Shown: positions 43,235 to 52,159 of the stretch, one piece after another
Position numbering within the stretch: the first letter of the stretch is position 1
Layout of the letters: every line of letters begins with the position of its first letter
NCBI RefSeq assembly: GCF_900099895.1
Contig: NZ_FNDY01000005.1
Span: 185,916-249,915 of the forward strand
From: Paenibacillus naphthalenovorans
GTDB lineage: Bacteria; Bacillota; Bacilli; Paenibacillales; NBRC-103111
DNA: 64,000 nt
Reading direction: 5' to 3'
The notes under the pieces: model-generated
What the model was told of the DNA's origin: nothing
Seen by the model: only the letters and a program-made list of their open reading frames with translations
Database searches by the model: none
Position numbers and translations under genes: made by a program

Positions 43235-44001
43235 TTTGTTGTTTTTCGGAATATACTTCCTTTCGGTAAATGGATCATACTCTTTATTGTCCCTATAAGT
43301 AAAAAACCGATGATACTACCGGTGACATTTAAAATGATATCATCGATATCAAACTGTCCAATTTTAAGAACAAGTTGTAAGAATTCGATTGAAAAGCTGA
43401 TTAGAATTGACGCAGCAAATACTTTCGTGAAGGTTTGGTATTTTTTAAATAACAGAGGAAGAAAAATTCCTAATGGTAGAAAAATTAAAATATTCCCTAA
43501 TGTGTTATTGATGATTATATCTAAGTTAAACCGGTCATATCCAGTTATGTATTCCATCGTATTTTTAAAAGGGATGATATTCGAATTAAACTTTAAAGCT
43601 TCCAAATCAAAATATCCTTCTGAATTCGGTGGAATAAAAACATAATAGGGGTTCGCAAAACCGTTTGCATAATCTGTAATACGTATAATCATTCTCTGAA
43701 ATAGCAGCTTAAACAGAATGATCAAGGAGTACAGACCAAATAAAATCCATGTTCCCATCTTGAATACCTTATAAAAGGGAAATAACGACTCTTGTAAACC
43801 ATTTATCAATTGTTTTTGTTCCCCGAAATTTTCCAGTGCTTTTTGCGTCGCTTCTTCATTTGTAAAACCTTGTTCTATATATTCATTTTTCAATAAGTAT
43901 AGATGATCCCTCATTTCATCAATGATTTCCCTTTTTTGTTCCTCGCCGCAATTTAATTCGCTTACAATTTTATCAATATAGGTTTCGATTTTTTTATCCA
44001 C
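43231..44001 (-). CDS. HAAS-domain / VanZ-like membrane protein
   Basis: A 256-residue protein. Residues about 1-70 form the helical HAAS domain typical of PadR partners (EEQKREIIDEMRDHLYLLK, EEATQKALENFGEQKQL). Then about five membrane segments of the VanZ-like fold occur (NTLGNILIFLPLGIFLPLLF, FSIEFLQLVLKIGQFDIDDI, LNVTGSIIGF). GTG 44001 follows GGAGGGAAT; it overlaps padR by 40 bases. Related VanZ proteins contribute to glycopeptide or envelope-stress tolerance, but this role is not proven here. Confidence 0.82.
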   Translation of the reverse strand: MDKKIETYIDKIVSELNCGEEQKREIIDEMRDHLYLLKNEYIEQGFTNEEATQKALENFGEQKQLINGLQESLFPFYKVFKMGTWILFGLYSLIILFKLLFQRMIIRITDYANGFANPYYVFIPPNSEGYFDLEALKFNSNIIPFKNTMEYITGYDRFNLDIIINNTLGNILIFLPLGIFLPLLFKKYQTFTKVFAASILISFSIEFLQLVLKIGQFDIDDIILNVTGSIIGFLLIGTIKSMIHLPKGSIFRKTTN

Positions 44002-44324
44002 GCGATTCCCTCCGAACATACTTTTATTAAATGATTGATTTGATTCCATTCTTTTAATTTCTTTTCCAATTCTTTCTTTCCATCTTGTGTAATTCTGTAA
44101 TATTTTCTTCTCCCGCCGCTCTCGGAATTTCCCCAATACGATTGCAGCCATTCTTTATTCTCTAATCTTTTTAAGGCGGGATACAGCGTTCCCTCACTCA
44201 TGTTGTACAGTTCATTACTATTTTCCTTCAATATCTTTACGATTTCATAACCGTACATGTCCCGTTTATCTAGGAGTGACAAAAGCAAAATATCAATACT
44301 GCCTTTCATGATCTCTTTGTCCAT
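43962..44324 (-). CDS. PadR-family transcriptional regulator
   Basis: A 120-residue winged-helix repressor: IMKGSIDILLLSLLDKRDMYGYEI, MSEGTLYPALKRLE, and SGGRRKYYRITQDGKKEL. The last 25 residues deviate from the family and run into the partner gene in another frame. A small shift near 44040 is possible but not required. It probably represses its own operon with the HAAS/VanZ protein. Confidence 0.87.
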   Translation of the reverse strand: MDKEIMKGSIDILLLSLLDKRDMYGYEIVKILKENSNELYNMSEGTLYPALKRLENKEWLQSYWGNSESGGRRKYYRITQDGKKELEKKLKEWNQINHLIKVCSEGIAWIKKSKPILIKL

Positions 44325-44597
44325 ACCTGCACCTCACCTTCAAAATCAACCGATTACATCGTATCACAATAATACATCGCATTACAAGGTTGAGTAAAGA
44401 AATTCGATCTAAGCACCCGAATGAACTGAATCCGTTTGATCGTCTTTTTGGATGGTTTGCAATTTGCGGAACCGGTATCCCTCGCGGCCGTGCTCGTGAA
44501 GCCCGTCCTCCTGACTTACCAATTATAAGGGAATTTTTATAAAATGACTGAGCGTTGCCCTGCAGGACATGCACGCTTCAGTAGCCAGTCCGATTTC

Positions 44598-44666
44598 TTA
44601 ATTGATCGCCGTTGTGGTCTTTCCCACTCCACCTTTCTGGTTGGCCAGAGCAATCACCTTCGGCAC
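44598..44666 (-). pseudogene. ParA/Soj Walker-A fragment
   Basis: A 22-codon piece beginning GTG with an upstream GGTAGG site: PKVIALANQKGGVGKTTTAI, then an in-frame TAA. The deviant Walker A of ParA-type ATPases is perfect but the rest of the gene is absent. Confidence 0.75.
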
Positions 44667-44681
44667 TTGACTTTCCTACCT

Positions 44682-44888
44682 TCATGCAAAAAGCCGGTTA
44701 CCTTTATATTTGAGGCAACCGGCTCTTTGAAAAATATGCTCTTTGTATTCAAATCCATGTTTTATGTAGGGCTTGTTCCAATTAACAAACCAAGCGTCTG
44801 ACACGAAATCATTCCAGTAAAGGACAAATCCTTTTGCTTTTACTTTCCACTCACAGAACCCATTATCGGAACCAAATATTTCATACAT
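44682..44888 (-). CDS. Possible small hypothetical protein
   Basis: A 68-codon open frame (MYEIFGSDNGFCEWKVKAKG at the start, then aromatic-rich WNDFVSDAWFVNWNKPY). The open frame extends further upstream without a stop to about 44960, and an AAGGAG lies at 44934 without a good start after it. No family recognised. It runs into a terminator. Real or relic cannot be decided. Confidence 0.2.
   Translation of the reverse strand: MYEIFGSDNGFCEWKVKAKGFVLYWNDFVSDAWFVNWNKPYIKHGFEYKEHIFQRAGCLKYKGNRLFA
44692..44724 (-). terminator. Hairpin terminator
   Basis: AGCCGGTT...AACCGGCT; on the minus strand TTTTTGC follows. Apart from the low-confidence open frame above, the 44725-45239 interval contains nothing I can support. 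Confidence 0.6.
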
Positions 44889-45239
44889 TTGATATTCGCA
44901 GTGCTTTTTTCGGTCAAATTTCAGAATTTCTAACTCCTTGAAATTAGTACATTCAATTTGTTGTTAAATGTTGTCGTCCAAGAATTTAGTTGCTCTACTT
45001 GATATTGGTTATGTGAAAACCAATCGACACTTATCAGTGTTCTTAGCAACATTAAAAGGGTTAAGCGGATGCTCCAAAAGAATGTTGATTGATTCAATAT
45101 CAACTATTATTTGAATAAATCTCCCATCAGATTGGAAACTGCTTGATCGCTGTACATGCCGCCAGGCGTCCTTTGCTTGAACGGAAAATAAGTCGATTGC
45201 AGCGCCGTCGCGAGGTGCGTGCTATCTGCGTTCACCGTT

Positions 45240-46403
45240 ATTTCAAACGAAATTTGTTCATGAATGTCCGAACCACGAAAGCTGCGCGATCCGCTTCCGC
45301 ATTCGTCGGAACCGTACACCAGAAGAAAACGAACTTATAGAGCTTGAAACCCGTGCAAAAAAGTTAGACCCTTATGAGCAGCAAATCTTGCAGTGGCTGC
45401 GGGAATACCCGGATCTGTCCGCAACACAAATCCTGGCTGGCTGAAAGAGCGCCATGCCGATTTTAAAAATCGGAGCGAGCACCGTCAGAAGTTACGTCCA
45501 CCAATGGGCGAGCAAATGCAAGTGGATTTCGGAGAAGTGAAAATAAAAAATTTGCAAGGCATCCCGGTGAAGTTATGGTTCATCACGTTCGTTCTCTCCC
45601 ACTCCAGGTATAAATTCATCCATTGGCAAGACCGTCCCTTTGTCACCAAGGACGTGATCGACGCGCACGAACTTGCCTTTGTCTATTATGGCGGAATGAC
45701 TCGGAAGATTGTGTACGACCAAGTCATTTGCTGCTTGCGAGTAAAAACTACGGCGACTTGATCCTGACCCATGAATTTGCATCCTATGTACGCCAGCGCG
45801 GCTTCCACGTTCGCATGTGCCGGAAACAGGATCCCGAAAGCAAAGGGCGTGTGGAGAATGTCGTGAAATATGTGAAACAAAACTTTGCCCGCCATCGGAT
45901 GTTTGTCAGTGTAGATAAGCTCAATGAGGAATGTTTGTCCTGGCTGGATCGGACCGGCAACACCCTGGTTCACCATACGACGAAAAAAATACCAGCCGAA
46001 GTGTTTGCCATCGAAAAGCAACATCCTTCGCCCGGTCCTAGAAAAAATAAAATCTCCTAAAATGAGTATAACAAGGACCGTGCGAAAGGACAATACCATC
46101 TGGTATGAAGGCAACCGGTACTCGGTTCCGCTTGGCACATATGACGGCACTGCCAAAGAGGTCGGTGTACAAGCATGTGAAACCAGACTGCGGATCTATG
46201 ATTTGGATACTAGAGAGTATCTGGCCGAACATGAACGTTCCTTTCTGAAAGGGCAACTCATTCAAAACACCAATCACCGACGAGACCGAACCAAAGGTAT
46301 CCGTGCTTATTTGGAAAGCGTGACAAGGCAGTTCTCCGACACGCAGCTGGCTGCCGCCTACTTGGAAGCCATCTGCCAAAGGCAGCTACATCGGACGAAG
46401 TAA
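45240..46403 (+). pseudogene. IS21-family IstA transposase, frameshifted
   Basis: Pieces of IstA occur in order: a degraded N-terminal region around LETRAKKLDPYEQQ, then WLKERHADFKNR, GEQMQVDFGEVKIKN, FVLSHSRYKFIHWQDRPF and YGGMTRKIVYDQ. After a frame change near 45735: NYGDLILTHEFASYVRQRG and CRKQDPESKGRVENVVKYV. After another near 46060: WYEGNRYSVPLGTY. The catalytic triad segments survive, but at least three frame breaks make it inactive. No istB follows directly. Confidence 0.9.
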
Positions 46404-46476
46404 AGCCGCTGCAAGGAACGGATCCGGCCCAATATGCAGGAAAAAATAAGAAACCCTCCATATTATTGGAGAGCAG

Positions 46477-48357
46477 TTAACTATTACTTAATATTTGCAA
46501 TACGGCTTCAGGCTGCTGATTCGCTTGAGCTAACATGGCTTGGGAGGCTTGAGCGAGAATATTATTTTTTGTAAACTCCATCATCTCTTTTGCCATATCA
46601 ACATCTCTTATTCGTGATTCTGATGCCGTTAAATTAATTTTATAATTTGAAATATTATTATGAATGTGTTCTAGTGCATTTTGATATGCACCAAATTTAG
46701 CACGCTCTGATGATACTTTTTCTAATGCTTTATCTATTTTAGAGATAGCAGATTCTGCGCCTTGGCTGTTTGAAATGTCAATATTATCCACATCAAGTGC
46801 AGTTGCTCTCGCATCAGTTAAGAGGATTTGAAATGTATCGCTTGAGTTTGCACCTATTTGTAAACTTCTCCACGTAACGCTACTTGTTTCATTAATTACT
46901 CTGAAGTTTGAAATTGTATAACTACTACCATTCATTTCCCTTTCAAACTTTAGAACCCCGTTATCGTTTACTGCGATTATACCTGCACTTACATTATTGA
47001 ATTCATTATTTAAAGCACTGATTAAACTCGTAGCTGTATATGAACCAGGTGATAGTGTTATTACCTTTTTAATACCTTCGTCAACAGTAAACTCCCACTT
47101 ATTCTGTCCAGCTCTTACCGTTATTCCGCTTATAATATCAATATCCGTTTTTAGATAACTGGTTGTCTTTGGAGTCCATACATCTCCTAGCTGGGATAAA
47201 CGCAAAAACAAGGGATTAAGTGCATTGCCTGACACTAATTGAATTGCATTTTCCGAACTACTGTAGTTATGTGTGAGCTTAAGAATATAATGCTTATTTC
47301 CAGGTCCAGCACTCATATTTACTCCAATTGAAGGTGACATTGAAGCGGTAATACTAGCACCTACATTGGCAAATTGATTATTTAACTCCGCAATCAGTTC
47401 ATCTCTACTATACGAGCCTTCAGTAAGAACAATTGTTTTAGATACCCCATTTTCAATAAAGTTTAACGTATCATTAATGCCTGCTTCAACAGTATACCCT
47501 ACGGAAAAATCAGCTTCTCTTCCCCAAACTTCATAATTTCCACCAAATTGGGGTTCTGCTGCAAATATCTCATTAAATGCTGTCCCTTCAACCTCAATCG
47601 TATGGTTACCTGGAATTGTACTCGTTAATAACGTTCTCATATGAGTATCATCCCAGTCACTATATACATCAGATAGTGTAACAGGTGCGCCTAGAGCAGA
47701 CAGCTTGGTATTAATATCATTGTATAATGCAGTAGAAGAACCGCTGTAGAATCCTGGCGATATATTAATGGAGTACGCTGTACCATCAAACTTGATTGTC
47801 AACCCATCATTAACTCCAGAAATAATATTTATTCCACTTGCCGTATGTATGTTCTCACTGTTTCCAATCAAAGTTGATCTTGTTAGTGAGGATATATTAT
47901 CACCAACATATGTAGAAAAGCTTACTGTCGTTAAATTACTGTTTTCAACATTTAAAAGGTTAATCCCATTAAATTGAGTGAGATTTGCAATATCATCAAT
48001 TTCTTGTTTTAACTGCATTATTTCCTTCTGAATCATATATCTATCTTCATCAGTTAATGTATCATTTACCGCTTGGACAGCTAATTCTCTAGCTCGTTGC
48101 AAATTATCAGTTATTTCTGTTAATCCACCTTCTGCTGTTTGAATTAAGGATATCCCATCTTGAATATTTCTCTCCGCTTGCTCTAATCCTCTGATTTGTG
48201 CCCTCATCTTTTCAGATATTGCTAGTCCTGCTGCATCATCTGCCGCTCTGTTAATGCGTAAACCCGAGGATAGTTTTTCTAAAGAATTCCCAATAGATCT
48301 ATTATTTTTGTTAAGTCTATTTAATGTATTTAATGCTGATATATTATGAGCTATTCT
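46477..48357 (-). CDS. Flagellin with a missing or frameshifted start
   Basis: About 626 codons of flagellin. The D0/D1 N-terminal region is intact in frame from [17 protein letters not shown] through [20 protein letters not shown]. The C-terminal D1/D0 ends [20 protein letters not shown]. Just before RIAHN the frame has TGA instead of a start. A GTG at 48361 with GGGTGG upstream lies one base out of frame, as if one A had been inserted in codon 2. The next in-frame ATG (48207) would remove the D0 helix. The variable middle holds three related beta-type modules, each with a GSYS-like turn followed by an LxxxLN helix. Low GC compared with the aromatic cluster. Confidence 0.85.
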   Translation of the reverse strand, partial: RIAHNISALNTLNRLNKNNRSIGNSLEKLSSGLRINRAADDAAGLAISEKMRAQIRGLEQAERNIQDGISLIQTAEGGLTEITDNLQRARELAVQAVNDTLTDEDRYMIQKEIMQLKQEIDDIANLTQFNGINLLNVENSNLTTVSFSTYVGDNISSLTRSTLIGNSENIHTASGINIISGVNDGLTIKFDGTAYSINISPGFYSGSSTALYNDINTKLSALGAPVTLSDVYSDWDDTHMRTLLTSTIPGNHTIEVEGTAFNEIFAAEPQFGGNYEVWGREADFSVGYTVEAGINDTLNFIENGVSKTIVLTEGSYSRDELIAELNNQFANVGASITASMSPSIGVNMSAGPGNKHYILKLTHNYSSSENAIQLVSGNALNPLFLRLSQLGDVWTPKTTSYLKTDIDIISGITVRAGQNKWEFTVDEGIKKVITLSPGSYTATSLISALNNEFNNVSAGIIAVNDNGVLKFEREMNGSSYTISNFRVINETSSVTWRSLQIGANSSDTFQILLTDARATALDVDNIDISNSQGAESAISKIDKALEKVSSERAKFGAYQNALEHIHNNISNYKINLTASESRIRDVDMAKEMMEFTKNNILAQASQAMLAQANQQPEAVLQILSNS

Positions 48358-48489
48358 TCACGAAAACCACCCGAGGTGTAAATACTAATTGATATATTTA
48401 TCGACTGATATCAATGAATAATTTAGTATAAACTACCTTACTTCTTATAGATAGTACTATCAAAATCAAAATTGTTGTGCATGAATCTA

Positions 48490-48520
48490 GCCTAGAAATC
48501 TGCACCATACACCGATTGCC
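48490..48520. repeat. Partial copy of the 34-bp palindromic element
   Basis: GCCTAGAAATCTGCACCATA, then CACCGATTGCC. It matches the first arm and loop of the element at 49394 but the second arm has decayed. Nothing else recognisable in 48361-48566. Confidence 0.5.
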
Positions 48521-48566
48521 AAGCTTTATAGAGAACACGAATCTATGACATTAGGCTTTGCCCTCT

Positions 48567-48777
48567 TATCGTGGAGCATAAAAGACCCGCGCCATTTGCA
48601 TGCCGTCCCGCAGTCCGGCACGGTACATCCATTTCTTTTCAATCGTATGTCGTATGTCGGTAATTCAACGTTTCCTCCCATTCGAGGATGAGCTTGAACT
48701 GCGCGGAGGTCAATTCCTGTTTTAAATGTTGCTCGATTTCAGACTGCTTGTTTTTCGCAAGAGAAAAATGCTAATTT
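48567..48777 (-). pseudogene. Relic of a small conserved hypothetical gene (DUF6809-like)
   Basis: Reads EIEQHLKQELTSAQFKLILE, then WEETLNYRHT. After a frame change it continues IEKKWMYRAGLRDGMQMARV to a stop. The break coincides with a tandem 7-base duplication (GTATGTC twice) near 48650. The family name is from memory and uncertain. Confidence 0.5.
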
Positions 48778-48818
48778 CGGCAGCGAAAAATGCCGACAGA
48801 CACTTGCCAGTAGAATCA

Positions 48819-49120
<302 letters not shown>

Positions 49121-49357
49121 CTAATCTTAATGTTTTCTTCATTTGTCCGATCACCAAGCTTCTCATATCTTGCTTTGAAATTTTCAACAATTTGACTTTC
49201 CATTTTTTTACACACCCACATACAAACTTAATCAATTCCCTATAAATTGTCAAACATTGATTTTGATTAAAATGGTCTTATAAAACATATCTAGAAGGTT
49301 ATATGTGTTAAATATAGGGGTATAGAGCAGTTCGTTATATTAAGGTTGATAACTAAA

Positions 49358-49856
49358 TTAGTGCGTTTTGGTGCGAGTCCCAAAGTAAAAAACGCCTAGA
49401 AACCGCACCATGCACCGATTTCTAGGCATTATTGAGAAAGTGAAGCTAGGACACGATACGTCAATGCCGTACAGATCCCGCATATGATCTTCAATGTCTC
49501 GAGTAGACATGCCTTTCGCGTAGAGGCCAATAATCTGCTCCTCTAAGCCATTGAGGGTCGTTTCGTGCTTTTTGATAACTTGAGGCTCAAACTCACTGTT
49601 TCGATCACGTGGTATCTGCAGTTCGGTGTTGCCAAACTTTGTTTTGATGGTCTTTTTACTGTAGCCGTTCCGACTGTTGCCTGTTAGATCGCCTTCAGAA
49701 CTGTGCTTGATGTAGCCTAAATGGTTGTCTATTTCGGCTTCAAACAACTGGCTGTAGGGTGTCGCGACACATATTCTTTAGCATCTCATGAACATCTTCA
49801 ACCGTCCGGCAATCCTTAGCTAATTCCTTCAATGTCTTGTCTTTTGCATCTTGCAT
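49358..49856 (-). pseudogene. IS256-family transposase N-terminal relic
   Basis: The ATG at 49856 follows GGGAGATG. MQDAKDKTLKELAKDCRTVE leads to a frame break near 49750, then FEAEIDNHLGYIKHSS, NSRNGYSKKTIKTKFGN, PRDRNSEFEPQVIKKH and LYAKGMSTRDIEDHMRDLYGI. After that the sequence changes into the palindromic end at 49394. The catalytic core is missing. Confidence 0.88.
49394..49427. repeat. 34-bp palindromic element at the relic end
   Basis: GCCTAGAAA and TTTCTAGGC flank CCGCACCATGCACCGA. A degraded copy lies about 900 bases away at 48490. Possibly a terminal sequence of the IS256-type element or a small non-autonomous palindrome. Confidence 0.6.
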
Positions 49857-49995
49857 AAATGATCATCTCCCTAATGGAAAGTTTAACCATTTACACAAGT
49901 ACGTTCTCAGTAGCTCCTTCAAATAGAAGGGGCTTTCTCGTCAATCTGACCAGCACCTTGTCCTGGTGTTACTGCTAGGGCCATATGCTTTAATT

Positions 49996-50196
49996 CTAAA
50001 ATCTACCTTCACGAATCCACGAACGCAATCTAAATAACCAAAAGATTATTATCGAAGTCCATATAATTATATAGACTGTTCCTTTGATGACCTGATCATT
50101 ATTCATAACAATGTAAATAACACCTATAATATCTATCAATAACATGATTCCTATGGAGATAAAAGCAAGAGAGCGCCATAATGTTGATCTATCCAT
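49996..50196 (-). CDS. Small two-helix membrane protein, possible immunity partner
   Basis: A 66-residue protein with two membrane segments (AFISIGIMLLIDIIGVIYIV and VYIIIWTSIIIFWLF) and a basic end (RLRSWIREGRF). ATG 50196 follows GGAAGGAGAG. It lies 49 bases downstream of the small secreted-peptide candidate at 50246, on the same strand. Size, topology and context resemble peptide-immunity pairs, but no family is recognised. Confidence 0.6.
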   Translation of the reverse strand: MDRSTLWRSLAFISIGIMLLIDIIGVIYIVMNNDQVIKGTVYIIIWTSIIIFWLFRLRSWIREGRF

Positions 50197-50245
50197 AAGA
50201 ATGCTCTCCTTCCTTCTGTTATTTGATACAAAGGTCAATACTTAC

Positions 50246-50428
50246 TTAAAATCCGCTAACTACACTTACACCCCAACTTGGGTCAGAGTTATCCCAGTTA
50301 TTAAAATTCGTAATCAAGCTGCGTGCATTGTTTTGGTAGGTAACCGCAGTATTACTTAACTGAGCTCTAGCAACTGTAGTATAAGTGGATGCTAAAAGCA
50401 ATTTTTTCTTACCAAAAATCTTATTCAA
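50246..50428 (-). CDS. Small secreted-peptide candidate (bacteriocin-like precursor?)
   Basis: A 60-residue product. A positive N-terminus (NKIFGKKK) is followed by a short hydrophobic stretch (LLLASTYTTVA) and an ARA-like cleavage motif. The predicted mature peptide is about 38 residues, rich in Asn, Ser and Trp, and ends WGVSVVSGF. TTG 50428 follows GTGGAGG at 8 bases. The low-GC DNA and the small membrane gene behind it suggest a peptide/immunity unit. No known bacteriocin family is recognised. Confidence 0.45.
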   Translation of the reverse strand: MNKIFGKKKLLLASTYTTVARAQLSNTAVTYQNNARSLITNFNNWDNSDPSWGVSVVSGF

Positions 50429-50680
50429 TAACAAAACCTCCACGTATGTTTTTTTGTAACAAATTCAATTATGTGCAATATATGTATAAATTGTAATAGT
50501 CAATACATACTAAATATAGTAATGTTGCCGCTGAATCATAATGCCCAATAGCTGACTGAATTGCCTGTCCAGGGATTGACGAATATAATGACCGTATCAC
50601 AGTAAAGGAAAAGGATGCCCCCATAAACGTGTACCTGTTCGAGCAGGTTCACTGGAGACATCCTCACACAAAAATTCAAC
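50429..50680. other. AT-rich intergenic stretch with a small hairpin
   Basis: No gene supported. ACCTG-TTCGAG-CAGGT at about 50625-50640 is a short hairpin preceding the decayed DUF6431-like frame; it may be an end of a mobile element. Confidence 0.3.
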
Positions 50681-50973
50681 ATGGTCATTGTATCAAATTA
50701 TGAGCTGGTTGAGAAGATTACCGGCGTTTTTTGTTAGGTGTGTGGAAGTGGTTCCCTGCCCCTGTTGTGGGGAGTCGGAAAAGAATCAGTAGGAATGCTA
50801 CGGGAGAAGTCAAGGTGTTATCGCTTCGAAGATTACACTGTACCGGTTGTTGTAAGATACATCATGAGCTACCGGACTTTTTAGTTCCTTACAAGCGTTA
50901 CGAATCTACTTGTATAGAAGAAGTGGTCTCTTTAGTGCCTTTCCTTTCTAATAGCTCCCGTTCCTTGTCGTAA
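50681..50973 (+). pseudogene. DUF6431-like zinc-ribbon protein relic
   Basis: The ATG at 50681 opens MVIVSNYELVEKITGVF before a stop. The conserved part continues in two frames: CPCCGES, then GSRKRISRNATGEVKVLSLR, CTGCCKIHHELPDFLVPYKRY. These domains accompany transposable elements. At least two frame breaks. Confidence 0.65.
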
Positions 50974-51015
50974 AAACTCATTCTTATACTTTTGTTCATC
51001 CATTCCACGGTCTCT

Positions 51016-51240
51016 CTACCGCCCCGGTTCAATATGGTCCAAGTTCGGTTTCTTGAATCCGTCCGATGATGGCGGTTTACCGGAATTGCGGCTATTTTGA
51101 TTCAATTGGTTTTCAAGTGTTTTGACTCGTTCTTTCAATTCATGGATTTCGGCGGTGAATTCCCGAATTAACCCTTGAACCAAATTGACGACGGCATCGG
51201 GACCAGCTTCATACACTTTCAGAATATCTTCGCGTTTCAT
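51016..51240 (-). pseudogene. IS66-family TnpC N-terminal fragment
   Basis: 75 codons: MKREDILKVYEAGPDAVVNL, a coiled-coil stretch EIHELKERVKTLENQLNQNS, then RNSGKPPSSDGFKKP. This is the N-terminal zinc-finger-preceding part of IS66 transposases. The sequence stops shortly afterwards; no DDE domain remains. Confidence 0.85.
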
Positions 51241-52072
51241 CGGAGAGCACCGGATACAGATACACATCTTTGACTCGAGACTTGGAATAGACGCTGCGTG
51301 TCGTTGCGGCTGCGCCCCTGCGTCTGTCCGACGCGAATCCAATTGGCAGCCCGGTAACAGACGCCGCGAAACCGCTCTTGATCGACGAAGGTTTCGAGCA
51401 TATAGATGGGATGTCCATACTTGTACATCCAGTCGTCGCTAACGCGTTTGGCGATGGCAGCGAGAATGTGACTGGCCAAATGAGGAACACGGACCCATGG
51501 CAGAATGAGAAATCTCATGTTGTTTGTGATGAATGGCAGAGCCTCTTGCCGAGCAGCCGCATTCCAGCCGATCCACTGATCGCGTAAGCGACCTTCTACG
51601 CGGCGGAACCGAAGAGCAGACAAGCAAGCGGACGCTGCTGCCGATCGAAGACGAGGTATTTCATATTCTCGCCGACGGTACCGCTGAAGCCGAGGTAATG
51701 GTATTCCGCCAGCAGATGTTTGAACAGGCGGGACATGGCCTTCTCACGAACCGCCTCGATACGCAGAGGTGTCAATTCGCGCAGCGTACACACAATGTCA
51801 TATGTGGAATGGGGGACAGAGCGAAGATGTCTGACCGCATTTCCAACACCAACCGAACGTGGTGGCGGGAGCGTGATCTGTCCCATTCGCTCTAATTTAA
51901 GAAGCATGGTCCGACAAGCCATGTCTTTGAGTTGACCATTGGCATTCACCCAGTTCCACGCTATACAAATTTCCTGGGAAAGGCGGCTTCGATGCCAGTC
52001 TGGATGATCCGCGATAAGACCGCTGATCCATTCGATATTTTCTTGAGCAAGGTTTCGTCCTTGAATCTTCAT
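51237..52072 (-). pseudogene. DUF4338 (DruA-related) protein gene, frameshifted
   Basis: Two overlapping frames together give a near-complete protein. The first (52072 to about 51600) has NIEWISGLIADHPDWHRSRL, SQEICIAWNWVNANGQLKDM and LLAEYHYLGFSGTVGENMKY to LACLLFGSAA. The second (to 51237) has DQWIGWNAAARQEALPFITN, RFLILPWVRVPHLASHIL, YKYGHPIYMLETFVDQERFR and GVCYRAANWIRVGQTQGRS. The break is near 51605. DUF4338 is the domain of DruA in the Druantia phage-defence systems; it also occurs alone near mobile DNA, as here. Confidence 0.82.
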
Positions 52073-52089
52073 GGTTCGAGTTTAAAACA

Positions 52090-52116
52090 AAATCCCGCTG
52101 AGTCCAGCAGGGATTT
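52090..52116. terminator. Bidirectional hairpin before the gerA operon
   Basis: AAATCCC-GCTG-AGTC-CAGC-GGGATTT (one bulge). On the minus strand TTTTGTTTT follows. It isolates the germination operon from the decayed mobile DNA. Confidence 0.6.
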
Positions 52117-52159
52117 AAGGGGTACCTGAATAGTTACCCATTTTTAGGGAATATTATTA

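Noticed and set aside
44002..44151. N-terminal extension of the HAAS/VanZ protein to 44151
   Set aside because: The extra codons are the out-of-frame shadow of padR; GTG 44001 with GGAGGG is the natural start.
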